A stretch of DNA of 47,533 nt from Chitinophagaceae bacterium (GCA_947447265.1 CANFKC010000041.1:1-47533); one strand, 5' to 3'; counted from the stretch's first letter, positions 25,116-33,425 are shown. Program-made: numbers and translations. Notes: generated by a model from the sequence alone, not told the origin.

Positions 25116-25496
25116 CTATTTCTTAGCTGCTTTCTTCTTACCTGCAACGGTCTTACGCTTACCTTTACGGGTACGGCTGTTAGTACGTGTACGTTGTCCG
25201 CGTAAAGGCAAACCTTTACGGTGACGAACACCACGGTAACAAGCGATATCCATCAGGCGCTTAATGTTCATCTGCACTTCTGAGCGCAGCTGACCTTCAA
25301 CTTTGAACTCACTGTTGATGATGTTACGAATCGCGGTTTGTTCGTCATCGTTCCATTCAACGGCTTTCTTGTCATAGTTGATGCCTGCCTTGTCCAGTAT
25401 GTGCTGGGCAGTGCTACGGCCAATGCCGTAAATGTAAGTGAGCGCAATCTCACCACGTTTGTTCTTCGGAAGATCTATACCAGCTATACGAGCCAT
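25116..25496 (-). CDS. rpsM: 30S ribosomal protein S13
   Basis: This 126-residue protein opens [26 protein letters not shown] and has the helical part through the C-terminal [30 protein letters not shown]13 sits in the 30S head and contacts the P-site tRNA and the 50S bridge B1. The tail has the normal basic form (KKKAAKK end). It follows rpmJ by 39 bases. Confidence 0.98.
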   Translation of the reverse strand: MARIAGIDLPKNKRGEIALTYIYGIGRSTAQHILDKAGINYDKKAVEWNDDEQTAIRNIINSEFKVEGQLRSEVQMNIKRLMDIACYRGVRHRKGLPLRGQRTRTNSRTRKGKRKTVAGKKKAAKK

Positions 25497-25535
25497 TAAG
25501 ATGTAGAATTTTAAATTGAAAATTTAAGTTTTGGA

Positions 25536-25652
25536 TTATCCCTGCCTTTGTTTAAAACGAGGATTCTTTTTGTTGATAATGTACAGCCTGCCTTTGCGAC
25601 GAACTATCTTGCAATCAACGCTGCGTTTTTTAATAGATGCTCTTACTCTCAT
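25536..25652 (-). CDS. rpmJ: 50S ribosomal protein L36
   Basis: This 38-residue gene was found by translating the infA-rpsM spacer: [20 protein letters not shown], then [18 protein letters not shown]. It keeps the family core VRASIKK...CKIVRRKG and NPRFKQRQG, but only one of the usual four zinc ligands (a CCCH set) remains, the Cys at position 14. This is the C-minus, zinc-independent form of L36. Start ATG at 25652, stop TAA at 25536; 56 bases after infA and 39 before rpsM. Confidence 0.95.
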   Translation of the reverse strand: MRVRASIKKRSVDCKIVRRKGRLYIINKKNPRFKQRQG

Positions 25653-25708
25653 GATTAGTATGTTGTTAAAATAAATTACTTTTCAATACCTTCACCTTCG
25701 GCTCAGGG

Positions 25709-25927
25709 TTACTTATAACGATAAATAATCCTACCACGACTTAGATCGTAAGGACTCATTTCAACCCCCACTTTATCGCCGGGAAGTATACGGATGTAGT
25801 GCATACGCATTTTGCCGGAAATAGTAGCCAATATCTCGTGGCCATTCTCCAACCTTACGCGGAACATGGCATTGGATAATGCTTCAATAATAGTTCCATC
25901 CTGCTTAATTAGAGACTGCTTTGCCAT
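25709..25927 (-). CDS. infA: Translation initiation factor IF-1
   Basis: From the ATG at 25927 the protein has the standard 72 residues: [74 protein letters not shown]-1 binds the A site of the 30S subunit during initiation. It is the first gene of this minus-strand unit, unlike the usual secY-map-infA context. Its own promoter lies about 16 bases upstream. The longer frame to 25975 would overlap that promoter. Confidence 0.97.
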   Translation of the reverse strand: MAKQSLIKQDGTIIEALSNAMFRVRLENGHEILATISGKMRMHYIRILPGDKVGVEMSPYDLSRGRIIYRYK

Positions 25928-25942
25928 ATTTTTAAAGGAATG

Positions 25943-25976
25943 CAAAAGTAGGGAAAACTTTTGAATAAAAGTCAAA
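25943..25976 (-). promoter_or_regulatory. Promoter of the infA-rplQ operon
   Basis: On the minus strand TTTG (25976-25973) and TACTTTTG (25950-25943), 22 bases apart, match TTTG / TAnnTTTG. The predicted leader to the infA ATG at 25927 is only about 10 bases. Confidence 0.7.
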
Positions 25977-26057
25977 AAAAATTATTATTCACTGTTTTTA
26001 GCAAATTTTATGCCAAAAAATCCCTCCCTACTGTTTCAAGAAGGGCAAATTTACAAT

Positions 26058-26092
26058 ATTATTTCTGATTTTCAGAAATAATTCTATTTTTG
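26058..26092. promoter_or_regulatory. higBA promoter and palindromic operator
   Basis: ATTATTTCTGA-TTT-TCAGAAATAAT (26058-26082) is a perfect 11-bp inverted repeat with a 3-base centre. It is followed at once by the -7 box TATTTTTG (26085-26092), so the palindrome covers the -33 region. This is the expected place for autorepression by HigA or the HigBA complex. Confidence 0.7.
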
Positions 26093-26104
26093 TGAAAATA
26101 CTTG

Positions 26105-26410
26105 ATGGTCGTAATCTCTCAGAAAATAATTAATGAGTTTGCAAATAAGTATCCTCTTTCGGCATATCCGCTGAACAGGTGGTATAAAGAAACTATTAAT
26201 GCTGACTGGAAAGACCATAACGACATAAAACAAGTATTCAACACTACCGATGCAATAGGAAACGACCGGTATGTATTTAATATTGGAGGCAATAAATACC
26301 GATTGGTAGCTTTAATACATTTCACTAAACGAACCTTGTATATACGATTTATTGGTACGCATGCTCAGTACGATGAAATTTGCAAAACAGGGGCGATAAA
26401 CACTATTTAA
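26105..26410 (+). CDS. higB: HigB-type mRNA interferase toxin
   Basis: This 101-residue protein (ATG at 26105; an in-frame TTG lies just before) belongs to the HigB_toxin branch of the RelE fold: ADWKDHNDIKQVFNTTDAIGN, RYVFNIGGNKYRLVALIHF and LYIRFIGTHAQYDEI. Members cleave mRNA on the ribosome and arrest growth. In the pair, the toxin gene precedes the antitoxin, the usual HigBA order. The antitoxin starts two bases after the toxin stop, which suggests translational coupling. Confidence 0.9.
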   Translation: MVVISQKIINEFANKYPLSAYPLNRWYKETINADWKDHNDIKQVFNTTDAIGNDRYVFNIGGNKYRLVALIHFTKRTLYIRFIGTHAQYDEICKTGAINTI

Positions 26411-26412
26411 CT

Positions 26413-26778
26413 ATGACAATTATAAACAATCGGCAGGAATATCACGAAGCTATGGTTGAAATAGAACGATATCTTGCTAAAGGAGTAACGAAATTAACAC
26501 CAATGGAGGAAGAAGAACTCGAAAAGCTAACTGACCTGGTGAGGCAATACGAAGCTATTCATTTTCCAATGCCTGTAACTCATGATCTCACCACGCTGAT
26601 AGAAGCATACATGAACGAGAACGGCCTTACTAAACAAAAACTTGCCGCTTTCCTCGGTGTGGGCAATTCAACTCTAAGTGAGATCATGAATAAAAAGCGC
26701 CCAATGACGCTTGATCTAGCAAAGAAAATGCACAACAAAATGCATTTCGATGGCAATATGCTACTTGAACTAATATAG
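26413..26778 (+). CDS. higA: HigA-type antitoxin (XRE HTH)
   Basis: From the ATG at 26413 the protein has 121 residues. An acidic N-terminal half (EEEELEKLTDLVRQYEAIHFPMP), which probably wraps the toxin, is followed by an XRE/Cro helix-turn-helix at about 70-115 (LTKQKLAAFLGVGNSTLSEIMNKKRPMTLDLAKKM). HigA binds the toxin and represses the operon; the likely operator is the palindrome at 26058-26082. The frame extends into the toxin gene at 26380, but 26413 is the conserved start. Confidence 0.9.
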   Translation: MTIINNRQEYHEAMVEIERYLAKGVTKLTPMEEEELEKLTDLVRQYEAIHFPMPVTHDLTTLIEAYMNENGLTKQKLAAFLGVGNSTLSEIMNKKRPMTLDLAKKMHNKMHFDGNMLLELI

Positions 26779-26780
26779 CC

Positions 26781-27434
26781 CTAAAATTTCCTCACGAAAT
26801 CCATATCAAAATCCTCCAGGCTGCGGAGTTTCGCATCAGCCAAGGCGAACCGCGGGTCATCAAAATGATTAACATCTGGCACAACTACCACCTTCATTCG
26901 GGCCGCCTTACCGGCTATCATCCCATTAACCGAATCTTCCAGTACCAGGCAATCGTGGGGCTTTGAACCTAATGATGCCGCGCAATGCAGAAAAACAGCA
27001 GGATGTGGCTTTCCCAGCTCAACCGCATCAGCGGATGTGATTACATCAAAATAATGCGTGAGGCCGAAATGTTCAACCAACGCATCTATCATGTGTTTGG
27101 GCGATGATGAAGCCAACCCTATCTTAAAATTGTGTTTTCTCAGCAATTGTAGTGAAGCTTCTACACCTTTAAGTACCATTCCACTCCTTTTTGAGGAAGC
27201 GATAATGTCTTCCAATATCTCATCGGCAATGGCTTTGGGTGAATTGCCCTCCCAAGGATAGTGTATAGCCCAATGGTCGGTCACCTCATATATACGAAGG
27301 CCGGTTGTCTCTTTAAAGCGTTCGGCAGTTATGGGTATTTTATGCTTGTGGGCTATGCGCAACATACTCTCTCCCCACAATGGCTCTGTATCCAGCAACA
27401 GGCCATCCATATCATATAAAACAGTCGTGATCAT
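26781..27434 (-). CDS. hxpB: HAD-family hexitol/2-deoxyglucose-6-phosphatase-like protein
   Basis: This 217-residue protein has all HAD subfamily IA motifs: YDMDGLLLDTEPLW (nucleophile Asp 8 and acid/base Asp 10), IGLASSSPKHM, ELGKPHPAVFLHCAASLG and VLEDSVNGMIAGKAARMKVVVVP. The run of DSVNGMIA(G/S)KAARM and the late DDPRFALADAKLRSL closely match E. coli HxpB (YniC), which dephosphorylates sugar and hexitol phosphates. It converges with higA (2-base gap). A TACCTTTG box lies just upstream of its ATG. Confidence 0.8.
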   Translation of the reverse strand: MITTVLYDMDGLLLDTEPLWGESMLRIAHKHKIPITAERFKETTGLRIYEVTDHWAIHYPWEGNSPKAIADEILEDIIASSKRSGMVLKGVEASLQLLRKHNFKIGLASSSPKHMIDALVEHFGLTHYFDVITSADAVELGKPHPAVFLHCAASLGSKPHDCLVLEDSVNGMIAGKAARMKVVVVPDVNHFDDPRFALADAKLRSLEDFDMDFVRKF

Positions 27435-27441
27435 TTGCGGG

Positions 27442-27449
27442 CAAAGGTA
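27442..27449 (-). promoter_or_regulatory. Promoter -7 box of the hxpB-like gene
   Basis: TACCTTTG on the minus strand fits TAnnTTTG and lies only about 8 bases before the ATG at 27434, so the transcript would have almost no leader. Confidence 0.45.
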
Positions 27450-27491
27450 AGCTAAATGAACTTGAAGCCTCCTCTCTTCTATTTATGATAA

Positions 27492-27992
27492 CTAAAGGAA
27501 CTTTGGCGCTGGCGGTAGCAGCGTATGCAGTGCGTCGTTTTGCAGTGGAACATAATACACTTTGATACCATTATCTGAAGGTGCATAGATTCTGACGCAG
27601 TTTATATTCAGCATATCGAGCACTTCAACAAACTCACCATATTTTGAACACGGTCCAAAATGAAAATCGATACCATGCACGGAATCCTCATTAGCATACA
27701 ATTCATGTATGTATAATTCGCCGAAAGCAATCCGCACTTTGTCGGAGTCAATGTTTCCAGTCAATGTGATATCAAGGAATTTTCGGCTGGGAATCTTAAA
27801 CCCGCGACCTAGAAACTTGTACTTATCAAAATATGTCTTGTTATACCAGTTTACCTCCATAGTATGGTAATGGGGCATCTCTGCAAGCCTTTTCCAGGTA
27901 AAGAAGACAAAAAGCAAGGGCACGGCAAGCAGGCTTATCATGCCCGGCACATAGCGTAGTTGTTTCCTTTTAATAGTCTCATTTAGCAGCAT
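27492..27992 (-). CDS. Hypothetical single-pass membrane protein
   Basis: From the ATG at 27992 the protein has 166 residues. After a basic start (MLLNETIKRKQLRYVPG) there is one membrane helix (MISLLAVPLLFVFFTW), then a soluble alpha/beta domain of about 130 residues (YFDKYKFLGRGFKIPSRKFLDITLTGN, VRIAFGELYIHELYANEDSVHGIDFHFG, FVEVLDMLNINCVRIYAPSDNGIKVYYVPL). No family was recognised. The topology (short inside N terminus, large outside domain) is like that of ExbD-type proteins, but key residues do not match. It is divergent from the next gene. Confidence 0.6.
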   Translation of the reverse strand: MLLNETIKRKQLRYVPGMISLLAVPLLFVFFTWKRLAEMPHYHTMEVNWYNKTYFDKYKFLGRGFKIPSRKFLDITLTGNIDSDKVRIAFGELYIHELYANEDSVHGIDFHFGPCSKYGEFVEVLDMLNINCVRIYAPSDNGIKVYYVPLQNDALHTLLPPAPKFL

Positions 27993-28088
27993 ATCTCTTC
28001 TAAGATTCCCAATGTGCCCGGAATCCACAAATAGCTGCAAATAAAACTGCCCCGCTACCCTCCTCGCTCAAAAGCTATTACCAACCCT

Positions 28089-28096
28089 TATATTTG
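28089..28096 (+). promoter_or_regulatory. Promoter -7 box of the 28124-30172 unit
   Basis: TATATTTG fits TAnnTTTG exactly, 27 bases before the proposed TTG start at 28124. No clear -33 TTTG is seen. Confidence 0.45.
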
Positions 28097-28123
28097 TGAA
28101 GCAAACGACTGAAATTATACCTT

Positions 28124-28642
28124 TTGAGAATTTTAAACATATTTGAGCCAAAACCCGAAATTGACGAAGTAGTCCGGATAAAGCTTTCGGAAAAGAAATA
28201 CATTACCGGCATACTGGCGGCTACAACTGCTTGTACACTCTTTTCTGTAGGAATACTCAAACCAGGCAGTCTTTCCATAACCGACGCTCCATTGCTTTCT
28301 GGTATTATCCTGGTGGTCGACCTGCTGGTCTATCTATTACTTAAGGTCTATTTTAAACACATTGCTAATCGGGTCTATATTGAGATAAACCAGACCGGAA
28401 TCGCTTATAAAGGTGGCCTGATACCCTGGGGCGAATTGGAGTGCTTCTGTATAAGAATAACAGTGGACGATGAAGGCGGCAACAGAGAAGCACTTGTGCT
28501 GACATCGACAGATAAAAGGCTATCAAAAACAATAGACTATGAAGACCTTAATACTGACCTTATGCACCTGCGCAGTTGTATTATAGCATTAAACACCAAT
28601 ACCAATTTAGTTGATAATGGGGTACAACACGTTAAAGCATAA
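28124..28642 (+). CDS. Hypothetical two-helix membrane protein (TTG start)
   Basis: This 172-residue protein has two membrane segments (YITGILAATTACTLFSVGIL and LLSGIILVVDLLVYLLLK), then a beta-rich domain (RVYIEINQTGIAYKGGLIPWGELECFCIRI...) that looks like a PH-like domain of the kind found in STM3941-type proteins. The frame is closed at 28099 and contains no ATG until residue 148, so translation should start at the TTG at 28124, which sits at a suitable distance from the promoter box. The duplicated-domain gene follows 27 bases later. Confidence 0.55.
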   Translation: MRILNIFEPKPEIDEVVRIKLSEKKYITGILAATTACTLFSVGILKPGSLSITDAPLLSGIILVVDLLVYLLLKVYFKHIANRVYIEINQTGIAYKGGLIPWGELECFCIRITVDDEGGNREALVLTSTDKRLSKTIDYEDLNTDLMHLRSCIIALNTNTNLVDNGVQHVKA

Positions 28643-28669
28643 CGTATCTTTCACCAAAATAATACCAAT

Positions 28670-30172
28670 ATGACAGCCCGGGAAATACTACAGCAATTAC
28701 GCGAGTCATACCCGGTAAATTTCGGCAATGAGCTGGTTGCCAGCTTCGCTTTCACACCACAACAAAATAAAGGTATAACCGGGCATCTTGGTAACGACAC
28801 AAAAACGCAGATAATACAGCTACTGCTATTAGATTTTTCAATAGCGGATATTACTTTTATAAGGAAACTACTTCACGAAGAAGTCAATACGCCAACCGGC
28901 ACAGGCGACTTTGACAATCTAAGGTTATTATGTTCCTATCTTTTTTCATTGCATCAGCTTGAAGATGTGTTTTTGCTTAGTGACGCAAAATTCAATTCAA
29001 AATTTACAACCACTGGCCAATATCTGGACTGGCAGTTAATGACTATGGGCCATACATTGACCGAGGTTATTGATTATGTGCAGTCGCAACTCGCGCAAGA
29101 TGTAGCGCTCGAATTGCGCCACAAAACACTGCTCAAACGATTGAATGAATATGCCGGACAATACAGTGATGATGATATTGCTCGCTACCGCAGTTTTGAC
29201 CTTGTTAACTACTACGAAAGTTACCGGGATAAGCTAACGAACAGGGACAGCCCACTGCCCATACAAACATTGCTAAGGCCGCAAAAACCCGACTTGCGAA
29301 GGGCCAGGGATATTATAAACCAGGCAAGGCAGGTTCAGGCAAATAATTACGAGGGAAATATTGTTGATGCGAACCTCCTCCTTAGAACGGAACTCACAAC
29401 CCTGCTACTGGATGATTTTTCAACCAGTGATATTGAACTGATAAGGAGCCTGCTAATAGAAGAATTGAAGTGTGAAAAAGCAACCAAAACACATAATAAC
29501 CTTTATACGCTCTGCTATTTCTTATTTATGCTGGAACAGCGGGAAGATTTCTTTCTAGTATACGAGGCGAAATTTAATACCGCACCCGAAACTGGCGCGG
29601 CAATAGATTGGGAGATGCTTACGCTAGGGCAACCAGTGCATGGAATTGTGCATTATGTACGAGCGCAACTCACCAGAAATAGCACCCGTCTAAGGAAATA
29701 CCCTGGAATAAATGAAGAGGTTAGCTTTTTAGAACGAAATTTCAAAGACGCTGACATTGCGGCATATTCACAAAAAATAATGAATGCCATCGGGAATAAG
29801 CAAGAACCCATTCAGGCAAAAAGAATTGCAATTAAAAATAATGAATACAGTCTTGTTCCGGCACCCATTGAAGTTGTTTTTACAGAACAAACAGAGCAGT
29901 ATGCAGCAACCAACGATGAGCAATTTGCGACACAGACAAATGCTAAGCATATTACAACTGACTACAGTGATACAGATAAAAAACGTACGCCATTTACGTT
30001 AATTTTGATAATCATATGGAATTTACTCCCGCTTATAGTTGCTTTTATGAATGGCAAAAAAATGAACACTGGAGTAAAGATTGCGCTATCAATAAATCTT
30101 GGTGTGCTCTTAGCCGTATTATTTGGTGAACTTTCGGGCAAGGATTTTGGGTTTCGTAAAAAGAAAGACTAG
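28670..30172 (+). CDS. Unknown protein with an internally duplicated helical domain
   Basis: This 500-residue protein consists of two copies of a roughly 125-residue domain (about 47-173 and 239-366) joined by a basic linker. Both copies share LLLxDFSxxDIxxIRxLLxEE, L.LLC.YLF.L.Q.EDxFL...AKFN and DW..(M/L)T.G. The C terminus has a charged, low-complexity stretch and two membrane helices (FTLILIIIWNLLPLIVAFM, GVKIALSINLGVLLAVLFG). No known family was recognised. Cotranscription with the small membrane protein upstream is likely. The duplicated part would face the cytoplasm if the helices form a hairpin. Confidence 0.65.
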   Translation: MTAREILQQLRESYPVNFGNELVASFAFTPQQNKGITGHLGNDTKTQIIQLLLLDFSIADITFIRKLLHEEVNTPTGTGDFDNLRLLCSYLFSLHQLEDVFLLSDAKFNSKFTTTGQYLDWQLMTMGHTLTEVIDYVQSQLAQDVALELRHKTLLKRLNEYAGQYSDDDIARYRSFDLVNYYESYRDKLTNRDSPLPIQTLLRPQKPDLRRARDIINQARQVQANNYEGNIVDANLLLRTELTTLLLDDFSTSDIELIRSLLIEELKCEKATKTHNNLYTLCYFLFMLEQREDFFLVYEAKFNTAPETGAAIDWEMLTLGQPVHGIVHYVRAQLTRNSTRLRKYPGINEEVSFLERNFKDADIAAYSQKIMNAIGNKQEPIQAKRIAIKNNEYSLVPAPIEVVFTEQTEQYAATNDEQFATQTNAKHITTDYSDTDKKRTPFTLILIIIWNLLPLIVAFMNGKKMNTGVKIALSINLGVLLAVLFGELSGKDFGFRKKKD

Positions 30173-30302
30173 GGAATCGATTTTGTAAAACGTAAATAAT
30201 ACTCATCAAATAATAGAACCCATGGCCAATGCAACCGTGACCCGATTTGATTACCTCCTTAACTTATTCTAATATTACGCCCGCCCCAAACCTGATTGCT
30301 AT

Positions 30303-32126
30303 ATGAAACGCCGCATCGCCAACACCTTTATCATAACGTTCACCCTAGCTGTGGCGGCTATCTTCATTTTTAAGTATGGTACGGCTAAAAACACATTTTA
30401 CGGCGATGCATTCGGTTACTATTTATACCTCCCATCAACTTTTATACACCACAACATAAAAACACCTTTTGATACACAGGGCAACAATATCAGCGATGGC
30501 ATTAAATGGTGCTTTGGAGTAATAAAGGGCGCGCATAACGCGAAAGGTTTTTACCTGAACCAATATACATACGGAATTGCACTGATGGAGTCGCCATTCT
30601 TTTTTATTGCACACGGCTATGAAAAAGTAAAAGGCCTGGATGCCAACGGCTATTCTGAAACCTACAACCTACTTATTAAAGCAGGCACCCTAATTTATGC
30701 GCTGCTAGGGTTACTAATCACCTACAAAATTCTGAGAAGGTATTTTAGCAGTTCCCTTTCACTACTGGGCATATCGGGGCTTTTTCTTTGTACCAACCTC
30801 TTCTGGTTTGCCATTTTTCAATCGGGCATGGCACATGTGCCCTTGTTCTTCCTCTATGCTTTACTTATCTGGCTTACTATTAAGTTACACGAGGCGCCGA
30901 ACAACCGCTACTTTATAATTACAGGGCTGGTAGCAGGGATAATAACCCTTATACGCCCCACCGATATTATTTGCCTGTTAATTCCGCTGCTTTATGAAGT
31001 TAACAACAGGGCGGCATTTAAAAACAAGATTGCCTTTCTAAAACAACACAAGAAAGCTATCGGCTGGATGATAGTTGCGTTCATTATCCCTATCATCCCG
31101 CAACTACTGTACTGGAAGGCCATAACCGGTGGGTTTGTAACCTACAGTTATGGCGACCAATCGTTCAACTTCCGCGAACCCAAAATAATAGAAGGGCTGT
31201 TCTATTTCTCTAATGGGTGGTTCCCCTACTCTCCTATTATGCTGTTTTCAATACTCGGGCTGTTGTTTTACAAACAGCTAGTTAAATGGGAATGGTGTAT
31301 TATTATTCTTTTTTCCCTTTACGTTTACATCATCTATTCGTGGTATTGCTATTACTATATTAACGGCTTAGGCTCCCGGCCTATGATTCATCTGTACCCA
31401 TTGCTGGCTATACCCCTGGTTGCTTTTTTCAAATACATATCGGAGCGCAACTTTATTATTAAAGCCAGTTTTGTAACGGTATGCCTGTTCTTTGTCGCTA
31501 TGAATCTTTGCTACAGCATTCAGCAGGTATTAGGTGTAATTGATAGCCCGGACTCCAACATGGCATTTAACTTGCAAATGCTCTTCAGAACCCAACTAAC
31601 CTATGACGATCTTATTGTAAAGAATATTGGCGAAAGGCAGCCCGACACAAACAAAATTACAAAGCTGCGATCCATTGCGAATGAGAATTTTGACGACTCC
31701 ATTTCAACCGACTATATAAAAGATACGCTAAAAAATAGCGGGTACTTGTTCCACTGGCATGATGAAGACTACATGGAGGTTGCGGTAATACCCTACAATA
31801 AGCAAATGTTTAATGATGCCCGATGGTTCAAATGCAGCGGGCGCTTTATGAGCCCCAACAACCTGGACTATTTCCGGCATATTCTAAACCTGGATATCAA
31901 CAATAAGGAGAAATTATGGCGGGGTTTCAAGGTTGAAAACAACCTGCATGATAGCACTGTTCCGCTAACACTCAACCGTTGCGTTACTAAAAAGTGGGAT
32001 CAGGTATCCTTCTTTGCCAAAGTACCCGGCAACCTTAAGGATGGAGACATTATCAGGGTAATGATGTGGGTAAGCGATAAAACGGAGCTATATATGGACG
32101 ATATCACACTGGAACTATACAAATAG
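30303..32126 (+). CDS. GT39-like membrane protein with large extracytoplasmic domain
   Basis: This 607-residue protein has about 10-11 membrane helices in the first 430 residues, then a roughly 180-residue soluble domain (DDSISTDYIKDTLKNSGYLFHWHDEDYMEV ... VMMWVSDKTELYMDDITLELYK). The first loop carries an acidic YGDAFGYYLYLPS and the second an aromatic pocket, as in GT-C fold glycosyltransferases that use lipid-linked sugars. The beta-rich C-terminal domain might bind a glycan. The substrate is unknown. The HD hydrolase gene starts 6 bases later, so the two are translationally linked. Confidence 0.6.
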   Translation: MKRRIANTFIITFTLAVAAIFIFKYGTAKNTFYGDAFGYYLYLPSTFIHHNIKTPFDTQGNNISDGIKWCFGVIKGAHNAKGFYLNQYTYGIALMESPFFFIAHGYEKVKGLDANGYSETYNLLIKAGTLIYALLGLLITYKILRRYFSSSLSLLGISGLFLCTNLFWFAIFQSGMAHVPLFFLYALLIWLTIKLHEAPNNRYFIITGLVAGIITLIRPTDIICLLIPLLYEVNNRAAFKNKIAFLKQHKKAIGWMIVAFIIPIIPQLLYWKAITGGFVTYSYGDQSFNFREPKIIEGLFYFSNGWFPYSPIMLFSILGLLFYKQLVKWEWCIIILFSLYVYIIYSWYCYYYINGLGSRPMIHLYPLLAIPLVAFFKYISERNFIIKASFVTVCLFFVAMNLCYSIQQVLGVIDSPDSNMAFNLQMLFRTQLTYDDLIVKNIGERQPDTNKITKLRSIANENFDDSISTDYIKDTLKNSGYLFHWHDEDYMEVAVIPYNKQMFNDARWFKCSGRFMSPNNLDYFRHILNLDINNKEKLWRGFKVENNLHDSTVPLTLNRCVTKKWDQVSFFAKVPGNLKDGDIIRVMMWVSDKTELYMDDITLELYK

Positions 32127-32132
32127 CAACCT

Positions 32133-32747
32133 ATGCTTAGAAACGCTTTTTTTGAAATTGGAGGAGTATACTCCGCAGACCAGGTTCTTACAGAACTATT
32201 ATGGCGCGAAATTGACCAATGCTATACCGCTAAAAACAGGCACTACCACAATCTAGCCCACCTTGAAAACCTTTTGGCTCAGCTGGAACAGGTCCGCAGC
32301 CAGGTTGAAGATTGGAGTACACTGTTGTTTACTTTATACTATCATGATGCAGTTTACAATGCGCTAAAAAAGGATAATGAGGAAGAAAGTGCTTTACTGG
32401 CGGAACAAAGGTTGCACCAACTCGGCGTACCTGCCACAAGCATAGCTAGGTGCACCAGCCAGATACTTGCTACCAAAAGCCACCATTTAAGCCGCGATAA
32501 CGATACCAACCTATTTACAGATGCCGACCTTTCTATACTTGGCAGCGAACCAAACGCCTACGCTATGTATGCACAACAAGTGCGAAAAGAATATTCGATA
32601 TATCCCGATATTATCTACAAGGCCGGGCGAAAAAAGGTATTACAACATTTCTTAGCCATGCCACAGATATTCAAGACCAAACACTTCATTGACAAGTTTG
32701 AGCAGCAGGCGAGAATCAATCTGCAAGCAGAATCGCAACAATTGTAG
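32133..32747 (+). CDS. HD-superfamily metal-dependent phosphohydrolase
   Basis: This 204-residue protein contains the HD motifs of the COG4339-type family: RHYHNLAHLENLL (first His), LLFTLYYHDAVYN (HD metal pair), ILATKSHHL and DADLSILGSEPN. Members are predicted metal-dependent phosphohydrolases; the substrate is unknown. It follows the GT39-like gene by 6 bases, so a shared transcript is likely, though no functional link is obvious. Confidence 0.8.
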   Translation: MLRNAFFEIGGVYSADQVLTELLWREIDQCYTAKNRHYHNLAHLENLLAQLEQVRSQVEDWSTLLFTLYYHDAVYNALKKDNEEESALLAEQRLHQLGVPATSIARCTSQILATKSHHLSRDNDTNLFTDADLSILGSEPNAYAMYAQQVRKEYSIYPDIIYKAGRKKVLQHFLAMPQIFKTKHFIDKFEQQARINLQAESQQL

Positions 32748-32831
32748 CTGGTTTCTGTCATATGGAAAGTGCAATCGTCTGTAATTCAGCAGAGAGCATT
32801 TACGTCATCAGGCGCTGCCTTTATGAACAAA

Positions 32832-33425
32832 CTAAATTCTTTTTAACCACCCTGTGATGCTCAACCGGGGGCGGTTGGCTATAGCCACTTCATGTTCCAG
32901 TACGTCGCTTTGAAAGAAAACTGTTTTCTGATTGCTGGGTAAAATCTCCTGGATAGTTTCGTTCTGGTGAACAATAAGTTGGCCGCCATCGGTCGGCAAC
33001 CAGTTTTCGTTCAGGTAGCTGATCATTGAAAACTTGCGGTTATTGTCATTACGTAGCTGGTCTTTATGGCGGCTGTAGTAAGCGCCTTTATCATATAGCG
33101 CATAATGAAACTCGCACGAATTAAGACCGGTGAAACAAGTTTTATTCAGGTGCCCCATAAACTGATTTACTGTATCAAGAAACTCCATTTCAGCAGTATT
33201 CTTTGTAGCAGCATCGAGCCACCTGGTCTTATCGCTCCTCACTTTTTGATTCTTATCTTTTACATGCGCGTTACCTATACCAGCTGCTTCCAGCCTGCTA
33301 TCGCGTTTTAACCGTAGTAAATTTTGATGTAAAGCAGCGGCGAGTTCAATACTTAAAAATGCCTCAGAGATACCAATATTACCTGTAACAAACCCTTCAA
33401 TCAACTCCTCGAACTTAGCTTTCAT
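32832..33425 (-). CDS. 2-oxoglutarate/Fe(II)-dependent oxygenase (prolyl-hydroxylase-like)
   Basis: From the ATG at 33425 the protein has 197 residues (the frame continues to an ATG at 33449). It shows the double-stranded beta-helix motifs: the iron ligands H-x-D in YYSRHKDQLR, the distal His in SDVLEHEVAIAN and the 2-oxoglutarate-binding Arg in RPRLSITGWLKR. Nearby are FSMISYLNENWLPTDGGQL and FFQSD. It is related to Fe(II)/2OG prolyl 4-hydroxylases; the target is unknown. A near-consensus TACCTTTA box about 7 bases before 33425 supports that start. Confidence 0.82.
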   Translation of the reverse strand: MKAKFEELIEGFVTGNIGISEAFLSIELAAALHQNLLRLKRDSRLEAAGIGNAHVKDKNQKVRSDKTRWLDAATKNTAEMEFLDTVNQFMGHLNKTCFTGLNSCEFHYALYDKGAYYSRHKDQLRNDNNRKFSMISYLNENWLPTDGGQLIVHQNETIQEILPSNQKTVFFQSDVLEHEVAIANRPRLSITGWLKRI

